The notes under the pieces are model-generated. The model was given only the letters and a program-made list of their open reading frames with translations. It had not been told where the DNA came from and ran no database searches. From Pirellula staleyi DSM 6068 (GTDB taxonomy: Bacteria > Planctomycetota > Planctomycetia > Pirellulales > Pirellulaceae): a stretch of 64,000 bases of DNA. Made by a program: the position numbers and the translations under genes. Each line of letters opens with the position of its first letter. Position 1 is the first letter of the stretch. The DNA lies in NCBI GenBank assembly GCA_945875845.1, contig CAMCMB010000024.1, positions 1-64,000 of the forward strand, read 5' to 3'. Positions 25,093 to 34,024 of the stretch are shown here, one piece after another.

Positions 25093-25479
25093 TTAATAAG
25101 ACGACCCGGGGCAGCCCTGGGCTAGGTTATGCGAGCCCGTTGGGCTATCCAAGCCAGGGGAAGAGTTGTGTCTCCACGTAGGCAGGCTGACCTCATCGTG
25201 TGCGGACCAAAGAGAACGCATTCCGTGCCTTCGTACGGATCCCCAATCGCTTCCATCCGCACCTGGGAAACGGTAGTTGGCAGAAAAATCGAGGATGCGA
25301 TCCGCGTTAATCTCAAACAGTTTCTTGCTTTGCGATGAGTCAGAAAACACTTCGATCTTCTCCTTGAATCGAAACATCTTTTGCTTAACAAATAGAATCG
25401 AATTTCCTGAGGCATCACGTACCGTGATTTGTTGGGCTGGCGAGAAGATGGTGAATCGGAGATCGAGCGGATATTGCAT
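25093..25479 (-). pseudogene. LURP-one-related protein, 3' end replaced by a repeat
   Basis: The first 95-100 residues match the LURP-one/Tubby-like cytoplasmic family: YPLDLRFTIFSPAQQITVRD, SILFVKQKMFRFKEKIEVFS, KKLFEINADRILDFSANYRF and WGSVRRHGMRSLWSAHDEV. The tail HNSSPGLDSPTGSHNLAQGC is encoded by a family C repeat at about 25099-25160 and has nothing to do with the family. Roughly 70 C-terminal residues are therefore missing. The ATG overlaps the hisB stop codon (TAATG), so the gene was probably translated with hisB. A shortened product could still be made, but is unlikely to fold. Confidence 0.62.
25099..25160 (-). repeat. Family C repeat fragment inside the LURP-one-like gene
   Basis: On the minus strand the segment reads TAGCCCAACGGGCT, then CCTAGCCCAGGGC, as in the repeat field at 54.4-55.9 kb. 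It coincides exactly with the point where protein similarity ends, so insertion here probably broke the gene. Confidence 0.7.
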
Positions 25480-26078
25480 TAGAGCACCCCCTTGGAACTT
25501 GGCACGCCGGATTGCCGCGGATCGATCTCACATGCTATCCGAATTGCGCGGGCTGTTGCTTTGAAGATTGCTTCGGCGATGTGATGTGTGTTGCGACCAT
25601 GGATCAACAGGATGTGAAGATTGCACATGGCATTCGATGCAAATCCTTGCCAGAAATCCTCGACCAATTCGCTATCGAAATCACCGATCTTGGGAGATGG
25701 CATCTCCGCTTGGAAGACCAGGAATGGACGCCCACTGAAGTCGACTGCCGATGTGACCAACGTCTCTTCCATCGGCAAAACCATGTGGCCATAACGGCGA
25801 ATTCCATGCTTGTTTCCCAAGCAATGATGGACCGCTTGGCCCAGGCAGATTCCGACATCTTCCGTCGTGTGGTGGGAGTCCACTTGCAAGTCGCCCACCG
25901 CGTGAATGTCGAGATCGATCAACGCATGTCTAGCCAACAAGACGAGCATGTGATCCAAGAAACCAACGCCCGTGTGGATATTGTTGAGTCCGGTTCCGTC
26001 CAAATTTAACTTGAGCTCGATTTTCGTTTCCGCTGTCTGGCGGGAAATACAGCTTGAGCGATCTGATGTCATTGTCAA
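25479..26078 (-). CDS. hisB: Imidazoleglycerol-phosphate dehydratase
   Basis: 199 residues, the normal length for a monofunctional HisB. The two metal-site motifs are seen as [10 protein letters not shown] and [20 protein letters not shown], with the later partners [20 protein letters not shown] and [20 protein letters not shown]. The enzyme dehydrates imidazoleglycerol phosphate, the sixth step of histidine synthesis, in the cytoplasm. No other his gene is nearby. Its stop codon overlaps the ATG of the LURP-one-like gene; gyrB lies 66 nt upstream on the same strand. Confidence 0.96.
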   Translation of the reverse strand: MTMTSDRSSCISRQTAETKIELKLNLDGTGLNNIHTGVGFLDHMLVLLARHALIDLDIHAVGDLQVDSHHTTEDVGICLGQAVHHCLGNKHGIRRYGHMVLPMEETLVTSAVDFSGRPFLVFQAEMPSPKIGDFDSELVEDFWQGFASNAMCNLHILLIHGRNTHHIAEAIFKATARAIRIACEIDPRQSGVPSSKGVL

Positions 26079-26144
26079 TCGTTTCCGTAACGAGATGCGT
26101 TCGCATTCGGGTAAGTTCGCAGGGACGGTTTAGGTTCAATCGTG

Positions 26145-28703
26145 CTAAACGTCTAAATTTCTGACATCGAGCGCATGTTTTTCGATGAATGCGCGTCGAG
26201 GTTCGACTTTGTCTCCCATGAGTACTCGGAACATTTCGTCTGCTGCGGCAGCATCTGTCAGTTGTACTTGTAGCATGGTTCGATTGGATGGATCCAATGT
26301 GGTTTCACGAAGTTCCTCTGCGTTCATTTCACCCAACCCTTTAAAGCGAGTGACCGAAAGACCACGTCGGCCCGATTCACGAATCGCAGGAAGCAAGCCA
26401 CGCAAATCGTCCAGACCGATCGCATTTTCTTCGCGATAGAGATAGAAACGCGAATCGGTTGCACCCGTTCGATCTTTGGGAATGAGCTGTTCAATGGAAA
26501 ACCCAAACTCGGCTAGGTCCTTGAGTCCCGAGTTAATCGTTCGCACTTCGTACAACTCGGAAACGTGAGCGCTGGGAGTTTGGTTACTGTTCGCAGGTTG
26601 GACAGTCGGCGCCAGAGGATCCGTGGATGGGACCGTCGCTTCTGGAGTCGTTTCCTCGAGCAGGACCTTTCTTGAGGCCATAAATTGGTCAAGCTTGTCT
26701 CGCGTGACGAACCAATGGTCTTCGGTCCCCAAGTCCAAATGGAACACGGGTAATCGACCGGTTTCTGGGTCCATTCGTTCGGTATGGACTCGCAGCGAAA
26801 TGCCGCGACGTTCCAATGTCAACATGGCGTCTTCCATGGCCGCGAGAGTCGCGCATAGCTTGCGCATTTCTTGCCCTTCGAATTTGCGACTGTTTTCATC
26901 CACAAAATGGCTGTCGTTGAGGCCGCGTTCGAGCAACTGGTGCTTCATTTCCTCTTCTGTTTGAACGTAGTAACGCTCTTTTTTGCCACGCACTACGCGA
27001 AATAGCGGCGGTTGTGCCAAGTAGACGTGTCCGCCGGCAACCAACTGATACATTTGCCTGTAAAAAAAGCACAGTAGCAGCGTGCGAATGTGCGAGCCAT
27101 CGATGTCCGCATCCGTCATGATGATGATCCGATTGTAGCGACGCTTCGCGATATCTTGATCGATCCCGATGCCGCTTCCGATCGCTTGGATCATGCTCAT
27201 TACTTCTTCATTCGCGAGAACTTTGTCTTCTCGACTCTTGTAGGCGTTAATAATCTTGCCCCGGAGAGGCAAGATCGCTTGCGTATCTCGGAACCGACCA
27301 CCTTCCGCGCTTCCACCTGCGGAATCGCCTTCGACGAGATAGAGCTCGCACTCTTCCATTTTATTGCTGATGCAGTCTCGCAGCTTGCCGGGCAATCCGC
27401 CCCCGCCTAGGACATTCTTTCTATTTCGAAGAATATCCTTGGCCTTCTTGGCCGCTTCCCGAGCCTCTGCCGCGAGCAATCCTTTCTTAACCAACAGTCT
27501 TGCGTTCTTGGGATTTTCCTCCAAGTACTTTGCGAGACTGTCGCCCACGACGGAGTTGACGATCCCTTCCACTTCGCTGTTACCCAACTTGGTCTTCGTT
27601 TGCCCTTCGAATTGCGGATGGCCCACGCGAACCGAGATAACGCAGGTAAGTCCTTCACGGAAATCGTCCCCTGTCGGCGTTAAATCCTTGAATAAATTTT
27701 CTTTCTTTCCGTAGGCGTTGAGCGTTCGTGTCAATGCAGAGCGAAATCCGGAGACGTGCGTTCCGCCTTGAAGAGTATGAATATTATTGACGTACGAGTG
27801 AAGGTTTTCCGTGTATTCCTCGGAGTACTGCAGAGCAATTGCATAACCAAAGTCATCTTTTTTACCTTCGATTAAGATGACATCTTTGTGGACAACCTCA
27901 CTTGCGCGGTTCAAGTGCTCGACAAATTCGACGATTCCCCGTTCGTAATAGAAATCATCGCTCTGGTTTGTGCGATCGTCTCGGGTTTTGATCCGAACGC
28001 CGCTATTGAGGAATGCGAGTTCTTGGAGACGTTTGGTGAGCGTATCGTAAGAAAATTTTGTGTTTGGAAAAATCTGACCATCTGGCTTGAAGGTGGTTTT
28101 GGTTCCGCGTTTGGTAGTCATTCCTGCCTCGCGGACGGGGCCTGTGGCGACGCCGCGCTCATAGGACTGGGTCCAAACCTTTCCTTCTCGATAGACCTCC
28201 ACCTCGCACCATTGAGAGAGGAAATTGACGACCGTCACGCCGACGCCGTGAAGACCGCCTGACGTTTGATATGCTTTTTTCTCAAATTTTCCACCGAATT
28301 TGAGAACGGTCATCACGCCTTCCAGCGTACTCATTTCCTTTTGCATGAGCTCTGAGAGCTGTGCATGTCGGTCAACCGGGATGCCACGACCGTCGTCTTC
28401 CACTGTGACTGAACCGTCAGCATTGATGGAAACGTTAACGGATTTAGCGTAAGCGGCCATCGCTTCGTCGATCGAGTTGTCAACAACTTCATAGGCAAGG
28501 TGGTGCAGCCCCGCTAGGGTTGTGTCTCCGATATACATCCCTGGACGTTCGCGGACATGCTCAAGATCGTTCAGATGCTTTAAATCTTCACCATCGTAGC
28601 CATCAACTCCTGCACTCGATGGACCAATTATTAGTTCGGATTGTGGATCGATAGGTAGCTCGCTGGCAGCGTTCATCAAAGGTCCGGTCGGTGAGAATTC
28701 CAT
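26145..28703 (-). CDS. gyrB: DNA gyrase subunit B
   Basis: 852 residues. The GHKL ATPase motifs are YEVVDNSIDEAMA, VEDDGRGIPVD and TSGGLHGVGVTVVN. The transducer domain follows, then the TOPRIM domain with ELYLVEGDSAGGSAEGG and the metal-binding IIIMTDADIDGSHIRTLLL. A long insert before the C-terminal RFKGLGEMNAEELRETTLD and GDKVEPRRAFI resembles the insert of gamma-proteobacterial GyrB. With GyrA it supercoils DNA using ATP. A start at M10 (28676) is also possible. gyrA is not in the window. It is not next to dnaA or recF either. Confidence 0.97.
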   Translation of the reverse strand: MEFSPTGPLMNAASELPIDPQSELIIGPSSAGVDGYDGEDLKHLNDLEHVRERPGMYIGDTTLAGLHHLAYEVVDNSIDEAMAAYAKSVNVSINADGSVTVEDDGRGIPVDRHAQLSELMQKEMSTLEGVMTVLKFGGKFEKKAYQTSGGLHGVGVTVVNFLSQWCEVEVYREGKVWTQSYERGVATGPVREAGMTTKRGTKTTFKPDGQIFPNTKFSYDTLTKRLQELAFLNSGVRIKTRDDRTNQSDDFYYERGIVEFVEHLNRASEVVHKDVILIEGKKDDFGYAIALQYSEEYTENLHSYVNNIHTLQGGTHVSGFRSALTRTLNAYGKKENLFKDLTPTGDDFREGLTCVISVRVGHPQFEGQTKTKLGNSEVEGIVNSVVGDSLAKYLEENPKNARLLVKKGLLAAEAREAAKKAKDILRNRKNVLGGGGLPGKLRDCISNKMEECELYLVEGDSAGGSAEGGRFRDTQAILPLRGKIINAYKSREDKVLANEEVMSMIQAIGSGIGIDQDIAKRRYNRIIIMTDADIDGSHIRTLLLCFFYRQMYQLVAGGHVYLAQPPLFRVVRGKKERYYVQTEEEMKHQLLERGLNDSHFVDENSRKFEGQEMRKLCATLAAMEDAMLTLERRGISLRVHTERMDPETGRLPVFHLDLGTEDHWFVTRDKLDQFMASRKVLLEETTPEATVPSTDPLAPTVQPANSNQTPSAHVSELYEVRTINSGLKDLAEFGFSIEQLIPKDRTGATDSRFYLYREENAIGLDDLRGLLPAIRESGRRGLSVTRFKGLGEMNAEELRETTLDPSNRTMLQVQLTDAAAADEMFRVLMGDKVEPRRAFIEKHALDVRNLDV

Positions 28704-29156
28704 TCAAATCAAAACTGCGAAAACCCCAGTGATTTTCGACGTCCAAACAACAGCCACAAGTATACCGAATTTTGCCATTTTGTGACGGGGGGAGTCGATA
28801 TCTCCAGTGCTTTCGCGAGAGTTTTCGCGAGCGTCTTGGGCCAGCTTGGGGGTGGGTGGCAAACCGCTTGACGCTTGCTGGTTGATAGTCTTATGTTAAA
28901 TCGGCAGCAGAGGATTCCTTTTGACAAATAAGCTGCAAATCAAGTCGCTGAGGGAGTATTTTTACGATTGACCAATTTCTGAATGTATCTAAAATCGATA
29001 TGGATGTGCGATTGCATGTGAAGAACCGTTAGTGTTTTCGCGGTTCAATGTTTCAAGTCCAAAATCTTTGTGCGGATGTGTTGATTTTCGTCAAACCATA
29101 TCGACACCGTGATGGCTTGAATTTCAAATCCTTTAAACCGTTACGGAAATGAGTCC
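28704..29156. other. Gene-free stretch upstream of gyrB and the small regulator gene
   Basis: These 453 bases separate divergent genes. A weak plus-strand promoter candidate is TTGACG at 28868-28873 with TATGTT 18 bases on, about 265 bases before the regulator gene. The region from 28930 to 29110 is AT-rich. No gene or repeat is evident. Confidence 0.4.
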
Positions 29157-29642
29157 ATGGTTGATATAGAGCGCGTCGTAACGTTAGATGAATTGATGGA
29201 CAGAGTTCCAGAACAACTTGTTCGGGATGCTGAAAGTCGTAAGGCAGAACCAGAAACTAGCAATGAATTAGGTGATGACAATATGTCGAAAGAACCAAGC
29301 AAAGCAAGACGAATCCGCGACTACGTGGATAGTCATCCGGAGTCCCGAAACAAGGATGTCGTGGAAGCATTGGAAAGCTACGGAGTTACAGCGGCAGACG
29401 TAGCCAATGTCAAGAGTCAGCAAAAGCGCAAAGAGAGTAAGGTCAAGAAGACGACAACCACGAAGGCCAAGGCCACTGCGACCTCTTCTGGCGATTCGAG
29501 CGGCACTACCGCTATGACCAGTAGCGGTCCAACCATCAATTGGCGAGAGCTCGACGCAGGTGTTGCATTCGTCAAGGCAGCTGGGTCTATACAACGAGCC
29601 CAGCATCTGCTTATTATTATCGAGCAAATCAAAGCCTGCTAG
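29157..29642 (+). CDS. Small basic protein, putative DNA-binding regulator (paralogue of the gene at 10872)
   Basis: 161 residues from ATG 29157; ATG 29283 would give only the paralogous part. After a 40-residue acidic leader the protein has a helical N-unit (SKARRIRDYVDSHPESRNKD, then VVEALESYGVTAADVANVKS), a Lys/Thr/Ser linker (KRKESKVKKTTTTKAKATA) and a C-helix (VAFVKAAGSIQRAQHLLIII). This is the same order as in the 105-residue protein at 10872. Function is unproven; a chromatin- or promoter-binding role is plausible. The M24 peptidase gene starts 12 nt after its stop and may be co-transcribed. Confidence 0.62.
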   Translation: MVDIERVVTLDELMDRVPEQLVRDAESRKAEPETSNELGDDNMSKEPSKARRIRDYVDSHPESRNKDVVEALESYGVTAADVANVKSQQKRKESKVKKTTTTKAKATATSSGDSSGTTAMTSSGPTINWRELDAGVAFVKAAGSIQRAQHLLIIIEQIKAC

Positions 29643-29653
29643 AAACCCTTAAC

Positions 29654-30823
29654 ATGGATGGTGCGACGATGAAAACCGCTAGGATGATGGCTGGTATCCC
29701 AGCGTTAAATGCTGGGCTCTATAGGCTCATTCGATTCCTCGTGGGTGACCCCGTCGCTTGGATCGAAATTCTCTCGGAGTCCAAGGAGAGCAGCTCCACG
29801 CTCATTCTGAGGGATATCGAAATGCAACGTGCCAAGGAGTCGGCTAACGCGGACCAAATCGCGTGTCCTGCGGACTTCACTCCCGAGGGAGGGCTTTCCG
29901 GCGATCGAGAAACTGCTACCGCTCAAAGCGCAGCAGAGTTCATACGGCGAGCTGGCTGTCAAGAAGTCGTCGTTGATCGGTCACTCCCAATGATCTATGC
30001 AGAGATGCTCAAGCGAGCTGGGTTGTCCGTTCGATGCGATACGGAATGGGGCTTGATAGAACGCCGACAGAAGGACCCGAAGGAAATTGAAGCGATCCGG
30101 TTTGCCCAGCAACAAACCGAAGCGGTTATGAAACGAGCCTGTCAGACGATCGCACACGCCGAAGTAAGTCAGGGTGGTGCTCTGATTGTTGACGGCCTAC
30201 CCTTGACCAGCGAACGAATGCAATCTCTGATCGATATCTGGTTGTTGGAACTCGGTTTTTCTAACCCAGGTTCCATCGTCGCTGGCGGACCCGTTGGCGC
30301 CGATTGTCATGAACACGGATATGGACCCTTGCGCACGCAAGAACCTATCATCGTGGACATCTTCCCGAGAGACAAGAAATCGCTCTACAACGGTGATTGC
30401 ACGCGAACCGTAGTGCACGGAAAAATCTCAAGCGAACTTGCAAGAATGCATGCTGCCGTAGCGAGCGCCAAAGCCAAAGCCACCGCTGCCGTTCGAGCTG
30501 GCGTTACCGGCCAGTCTGTGCACGAAGCAACGTCGCGATCGATCGAAGCATCCGGGTACCACATGGGATTTCCGCCCAAGGGATCGTCCGATTCCTTTGC
30601 GTCGATGCCGCATGGGACTGGACATGGCTTGGGTCTCGAAGTGCACGAGCCTCCGCTGCTGGCCGCCGGTGGTCCAGAATTGTTGGTCGGCGATGTCGTT
30701 ACCATTGAACCAGGTCTCTACTGCAAAGCACTGGGGGGCATCCGAATCGAAGACATGGTGGTTGTCACCCAAGACGGATGCGTTAACCTCAATTCGCTCC
30801 AAGAAGGTCTCGACTGGTCGTAG
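29654..30823 (+). CDS. M24-family metallopeptidase (Xaa-Pro dipeptidase-like)
   Basis: About 389 residues from ATG 29654; ATG 29669 is equally plausible. The N-terminal creatinase-like domain runs to about 150. The catalytic domain has the five metal ligands in order: two aspartates (PIIVDIFPRDKKSLYNGDCT), a histidine (GTGHGLGLEVHEPP), and two glutamates (VVTIEPGLYC; GIRIEDM). This is the pita-bread fold of aminopeptidase P and prolidase, which release the first residue before proline. It is cytoplasmic, with no signal peptide. It sits between the putative regulator and an MtfA-like gene on the same strand. Confidence 0.88.
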   Translation: MDGATMKTARMMAGIPALNAGLYRLIRFLVGDPVAWIEILSESKESSSTLILRDIEMQRAKESANADQIACPADFTPEGGLSGDRETATAQSAAEFIRRAGCQEVVVDRSLPMIYAEMLKRAGLSVRCDTEWGLIERRQKDPKEIEAIRFAQQQTEAVMKRACQTIAHAEVSQGGALIVDGLPLTSERMQSLIDIWLLELGFSNPGSIVAGGPVGADCHEHGYGPLRTQEPIIVDIFPRDKKSLYNGDCTRTVVHGKISSELARMHAAVASAKAKATAAVRAGVTGQSVHEATSRSIEASGYHMGFPPKGSSDSFASMPHGTGHGLGLEVHEPPLLAAGGPELLVGDVVTIEPGLYCKALGGIRIEDMVVVTQDGCVNLNSLQEGLDWS

Positions 30824-30838
30824 TATCTGGAATGACTC

Positions 30839-31612
30839 ATGTTTGAGTGGCTCTTTGGACGGCGAAAACGGTTGCTAGGACAAGAGGTTTCCCGCGACGA
30901 ACTTCAACTGCTGGATCGCGCTTTGTGGCAAGCGCCGCATCTAACCAAAGAGCAACGCACGCAACTTGTCCGTTGGTCGAGAGTGTTCATTGCCGAAAAG
31001 ATATGGGAAGGTTGTGACGGTCTTGTCATTACCGACGCCATGAAAACAAGCATTGCGGCTGCGGCAGGATTGATGGTGTTAGCGTATCCCGATTGGTATT
31101 TCGACAAGACAGCCACGATTTTGATTCACCCGAGTTCCTACAAAGTTCGCGTGGACCCGAAAATTTTTTCGTCGACGTTCAACGTTGAGCTCGGCGGCGA
31201 GTTTCATCGCGCTGGCGAGACGATCTATCGGGGCCCCATAGTGCTCAACTGGCACGATATCGAGTTTGCGAAAAAGGATTCGAATGAGGGCCATCACCTC
31301 GTGATCCATGAGTTCGCCCACCAGCTGGATATGATCAATGGCCCCAACGCCGATGGTCTGCCGCCACTCCCTGGCAACATCGATGAGGATGGCTGGCGAA
31401 TCGCTATGCGAGCTGAATACACGATGGCTCGCGAAATGGTATCGCAAGGCTCTCGCGTTCGCATTGACGATTATGGCCTGACGCAGGAAAGCGAGTTCTT
31501 TGCGGTTGCGAGCGAACTTTATTTTCAAGTGCCGCACGAGCTGGCGGAGTTCCATCCGAATGTCTACAAGCTTCTCCAACAATTCTACGTCACCGACATG
31601 CGTGTCGATTGA
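30839..31612 (+). CDS. MtfA-like zinc-dependent peptidase
   Basis: 257 residues, the usual MtfA size. The zinc site is VIHEFAHQLDM (H157, E158, H161) and the third ligand is the glutamate of ESEFFAVASELYF. Other family signatures are WSRVFIAEKIWEGCDGLVIT, DAMKTSIAAAAGLMVL and DWYFDKTATILIHPSSY. In E. coli MtfA binds the glucose repressor Mlc and is an aminopeptidase. Here no Mlc or sugar-uptake gene is near. The start is 15 nt after the M24 gene stop, so the two are probably one operon. Confidence 0.9.
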   Translation: MFEWLFGRRKRLLGQEVSRDELQLLDRALWQAPHLTKEQRTQLVRWSRVFIAEKIWEGCDGLVITDAMKTSIAAAAGLMVLAYPDWYFDKTATILIHPSSYKVRVDPKIFSSTFNVELGGEFHRAGETIYRGPIVLNWHDIEFAKKDSNEGHHLVIHEFAHQLDMINGPNADGLPPLPGNIDEDGWRIAMRAEYTMAREMVSQGSRVRIDDYGLTQESEFFAVASELYFQVPHELAEFHPNVYKLLQQFYVTDMRVD

Positions 31613-31638
31613 CAAACCATGTTTTCGTAGCGGCGCGG

Positions 31639-31695
31639 CGCGAGCCGTCCGGTGAATTCCAAGGTAATTTGCCAATCCTCACCGGACAGCTCGCG
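31639..31695. repeat. Palindromic repeat, CGCGAG/CTCGCG type (family D)
   Basis: CGCGAGCCGTCCGGTGA at 31639-31655 and TCACCGGACAGCTCGCG at 31679-31695 are inverted copies with one mismatch and a 23-base spacer. It lies between the MtfA-like and pckG genes, which converge, so it may also work as a two-way terminator hairpin. Confidence 0.7.
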
Positions 31696-31735
31696 CAGTT
31701 CCGCTGCAAAGTTTGGCAAATGCGTTGAAAAAATG

Positions 31736-31792
31736 TACCAACGGACATCCTTGTCCGTTCAAGACTCGACGGACTTCGAAGTCCGTCGTACG
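31736..31792. repeat. Family B fragment (GACGGACTT palindromes)
   Basis: AACGGACATCCTTGTCCGTT and CGACGGACTTCGAAGTCCGTCG are two neighbouring palindromes as in the core of the family B element. The outer GCTTGTTG ends are absent, so this is a partial or related element. Confidence 0.65.
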
Positions 31793-31838
31793 GTACTTCC
31801 ATTTCGAGCGGTTGCCTAAGTGCCAGCGCGAACAAACC

Positions 31839-33674
31839 TTACGCCATGCGAGCCATCAGCAGTTCGCGTTGACACAACAACTCCTTGGGCATGGAATGAT
31901 ACAATCGCAAGAAGAAGTCATTCTGATTGGTAATTTCGGCTAGCCAATCTTCTTGGCGAAACAGCATGACTGCGTCAAACTGCTCTTTGCTGAATCCCTC
32001 CAAGCCTTCGGTCGAAAAACTCTTCCAGTCCGGTGTCCAGCCTATCGGTGTCTCGTGTCCTGCGATCTTTCCTTGGCAACGCTTGACGATCCATTCGAGT
32101 ACCCTCAAATTTTCGCGAAATCCGGGCCAAAGAAATTTGCCGTTCGCATCTTTTCGAAACCAGTTAACGTGGAATATTCGAGGCAGTCTTTGAATGCTCT
32201 TACGCATTTCTAGCCAGTGCCCCAAGTAGTCACCCATGTCATAGCCACAGAATGGCAACATAGCCATTGGATCGCGGCGAACGGTACCTACATTGCCGGT
32301 CGCGGCAGCCGTCGTCTCAGAGCCTTGTGTTGCACCTAAGAAGACGCCGTGCGTCCAATCAAACGCTTGAAAGACCAGTGGCATTGTCGTTGGTCGTCGA
32401 CCGCCAAACACAATCGCATCAATGGGTACACCTTCGGGGTCTTGCCATTTCGGATCAATGTTCGGACATTGACCAGCGGGAGCCGTGAATCGCGAATTTG
32501 GATGAGCGGCCAATCGTCCGCAGCCGGGTGTCCAGTCCATTCCTGTCCAGTCGACCAAATGAGCAGGCGCCTCGGAATGGCCTTCCCACCAGACTCCCCC
32601 TTCATCCGTCAACGCAACGTTGGTAAAGATGGTATTGCGAGACATTGCGTGCATGGCGGCTGCGTTGGACTGCCAAGAAGTTCCGGGTGCGACGCCAAAG
32701 AAACCTGTCTCGGGATTAATTGCATGAAGCTTGCCCGTCTTTCCCGGCCACAACCAGGCGATATCATCGCCAACGAGAGTGGTCTTCCAACCAAGCTGAC
32801 GGTAACTTTCCGGGGGAACAATCATGGCCAAGTTGGTTTTGCCGCATGCGCTCGGAAACGCAGCTGTCAAATAGGTCTTAGCACCATCGGGTGACTCAAG
32901 TCCCATGATGAGCATGTGCTCAGCCATCCAACCCGCGTCGCGAGCGATTGCACTTGCGATCCTCAGCGCTACGCATTTTTTGCCCAAAAGCGCATTTCCT
33001 CCGTAGCCACTCCCATACGACCACACCTCTCGCGATTCCGGGAAATGCACGATGTACTTTTCGTCGTTGCACGGCCATGGCACGTCCTGTGCGCCCTCCG
33101 AAAGTGGAGCACCGACGCTATGCAAACAGGGAATGAAGCTGCCCTCCGTACCGAGCTTTTCGAGTACGTCATTGCCCATATGGCACATGATGCGCATATT
33201 TACGACCACGTAGGCAGAGTCCGTCAGTTGCACACCGATCAACGCCAATGGGCTATCGAGCGGTCCCATGCAAAAAGGGACAACATACATGGTCCTACCC
33301 ATCATGCTTCCTTGGAACTTTTCAGTCAACTTGCGTCGCATCTCTTCAGGGCTCTGCCAGTTATTCGTTCGACCAGCGTCTGCTTCCCTGAGCGAACAAA
33401 TGAACGTTCGGTCCTCCACGCGGGCCGTATCCAAGGGGTTGCTTCGAGCCAAGAAAGAATTGGGGTGGGATTGTGCGTTTAGCCGGATAAATGTCCCCGC
33501 TTCGACGAGCTTATCTGTTAATCGATCCCATTCATCTTGCGATCCATCGCACCATTCAACAGATTCCGCATTGCATAGTGCTGCTGTCTCTGCAACCCAA
33601 GTAGCCAAAGCTGGGTGCTTTGCCTGAATCATGATGGGGGAAAATCGTGCATGACTGGTGGATTCGCTATTCAT
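31839..33674 (-). CDS. pckG: Phosphoenolpyruvate carboxykinase (GTP)
   Basis: 611 residues, as expected for the GTP-dependent enzyme. Motifs include the kinase-1a loop with its hyper-reactive cysteine [13 protein letters not shown], the metal site [11 protein letters not shown], and the substrate region [35 protein letters not shown] and [19 protein letters not shown] are also family-typical. It converts oxaloacetate and GTP to phosphoenolpyruvate, CO2 and GDP, the entry step of gluconeogenesis. Start [11 protein letters not shown] has no strong ribosome site; M15 (33632) is an alternative. It stands as a single gene. Confidence 0.97.
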   Translation of the reverse strand: MNSESTSHARFSPIMIQAKHPALATWVAETAALCNAESVEWCDGSQDEWDRLTDKLVEAGTFIRLNAQSHPNSFLARSNPLDTARVEDRTFICSLREADAGRTNNWQSPEEMRRKLTEKFQGSMMGRTMYVVPFCMGPLDSPLALIGVQLTDSAYVVVNMRIMCHMGNDVLEKLGTEGSFIPCLHSVGAPLSEGAQDVPWPCNDEKYIVHFPESREVWSYGSGYGGNALLGKKCVALRIASAIARDAGWMAEHMLIMGLESPDGAKTYLTAAFPSACGKTNLAMIVPPESYRQLGWKTTLVGDDIAWLWPGKTGKLHAINPETGFFGVAPGTSWQSNAAAMHAMSRNTIFTNVALTDEGGVWWEGHSEAPAHLVDWTGMDWTPGCGRLAAHPNSRFTAPAGQCPNIDPKWQDPEGVPIDAIVFGGRRPTTMPLVFQAFDWTHGVFLGATQGSETTAAATGNVGTVRRDPMAMLPFCGYDMGDYLGHWLEMRKSIQRLPRIFHVNWFRKDANGKFLWPGFRENLRVLEWIVKRCQGKIAGHETPIGWTPDWKSFSTEGLEGFSKEQFDAVMLFRQEDWLAEITNQNDFFLRLYHSMPKELLCQRELLMARMA

Positions 33675-34024
33675 CTATCTTGTCCCTCGTCTTCAATACA
33701 ATCGGTTTGCAGGACAAAAGGATAACACAAGGCAAAAAATCTGCGATCCTATAACGCAAAAGACAAGTGACAAGAAAAACAGGACTCAGGGCGCCGATCC
33801 GCGACTAAGCCGTGAATTTATCATTGTCGCCTTTCGTCCCGCGACCAGGGCCAGGGGAGCAAGATCAAAAGATGTGGGTAAACATGAGGGGGTAACCCCA
33901 AGGGCATTCGAGCCATGCCATCTGGCTTTATGCCAGTGGTGGTTTGGCCTTCACGCTAGGTCCCGACCGACATTGATCTTGGAACACGAATCACGATGGG
34001 CCAGAACGGAAAGACTACCAGGCC
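33675..34024. other. Gene-free stretch between same-strand genes
   Basis: 350 bases upstream of pckG and downstream of the Deg-type protease. A small inverted repeat GTCGC/GCGAC lies near 33828-33843. Nothing coding is supported. It should hold the pckG promoter. Confidence 0.4.
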
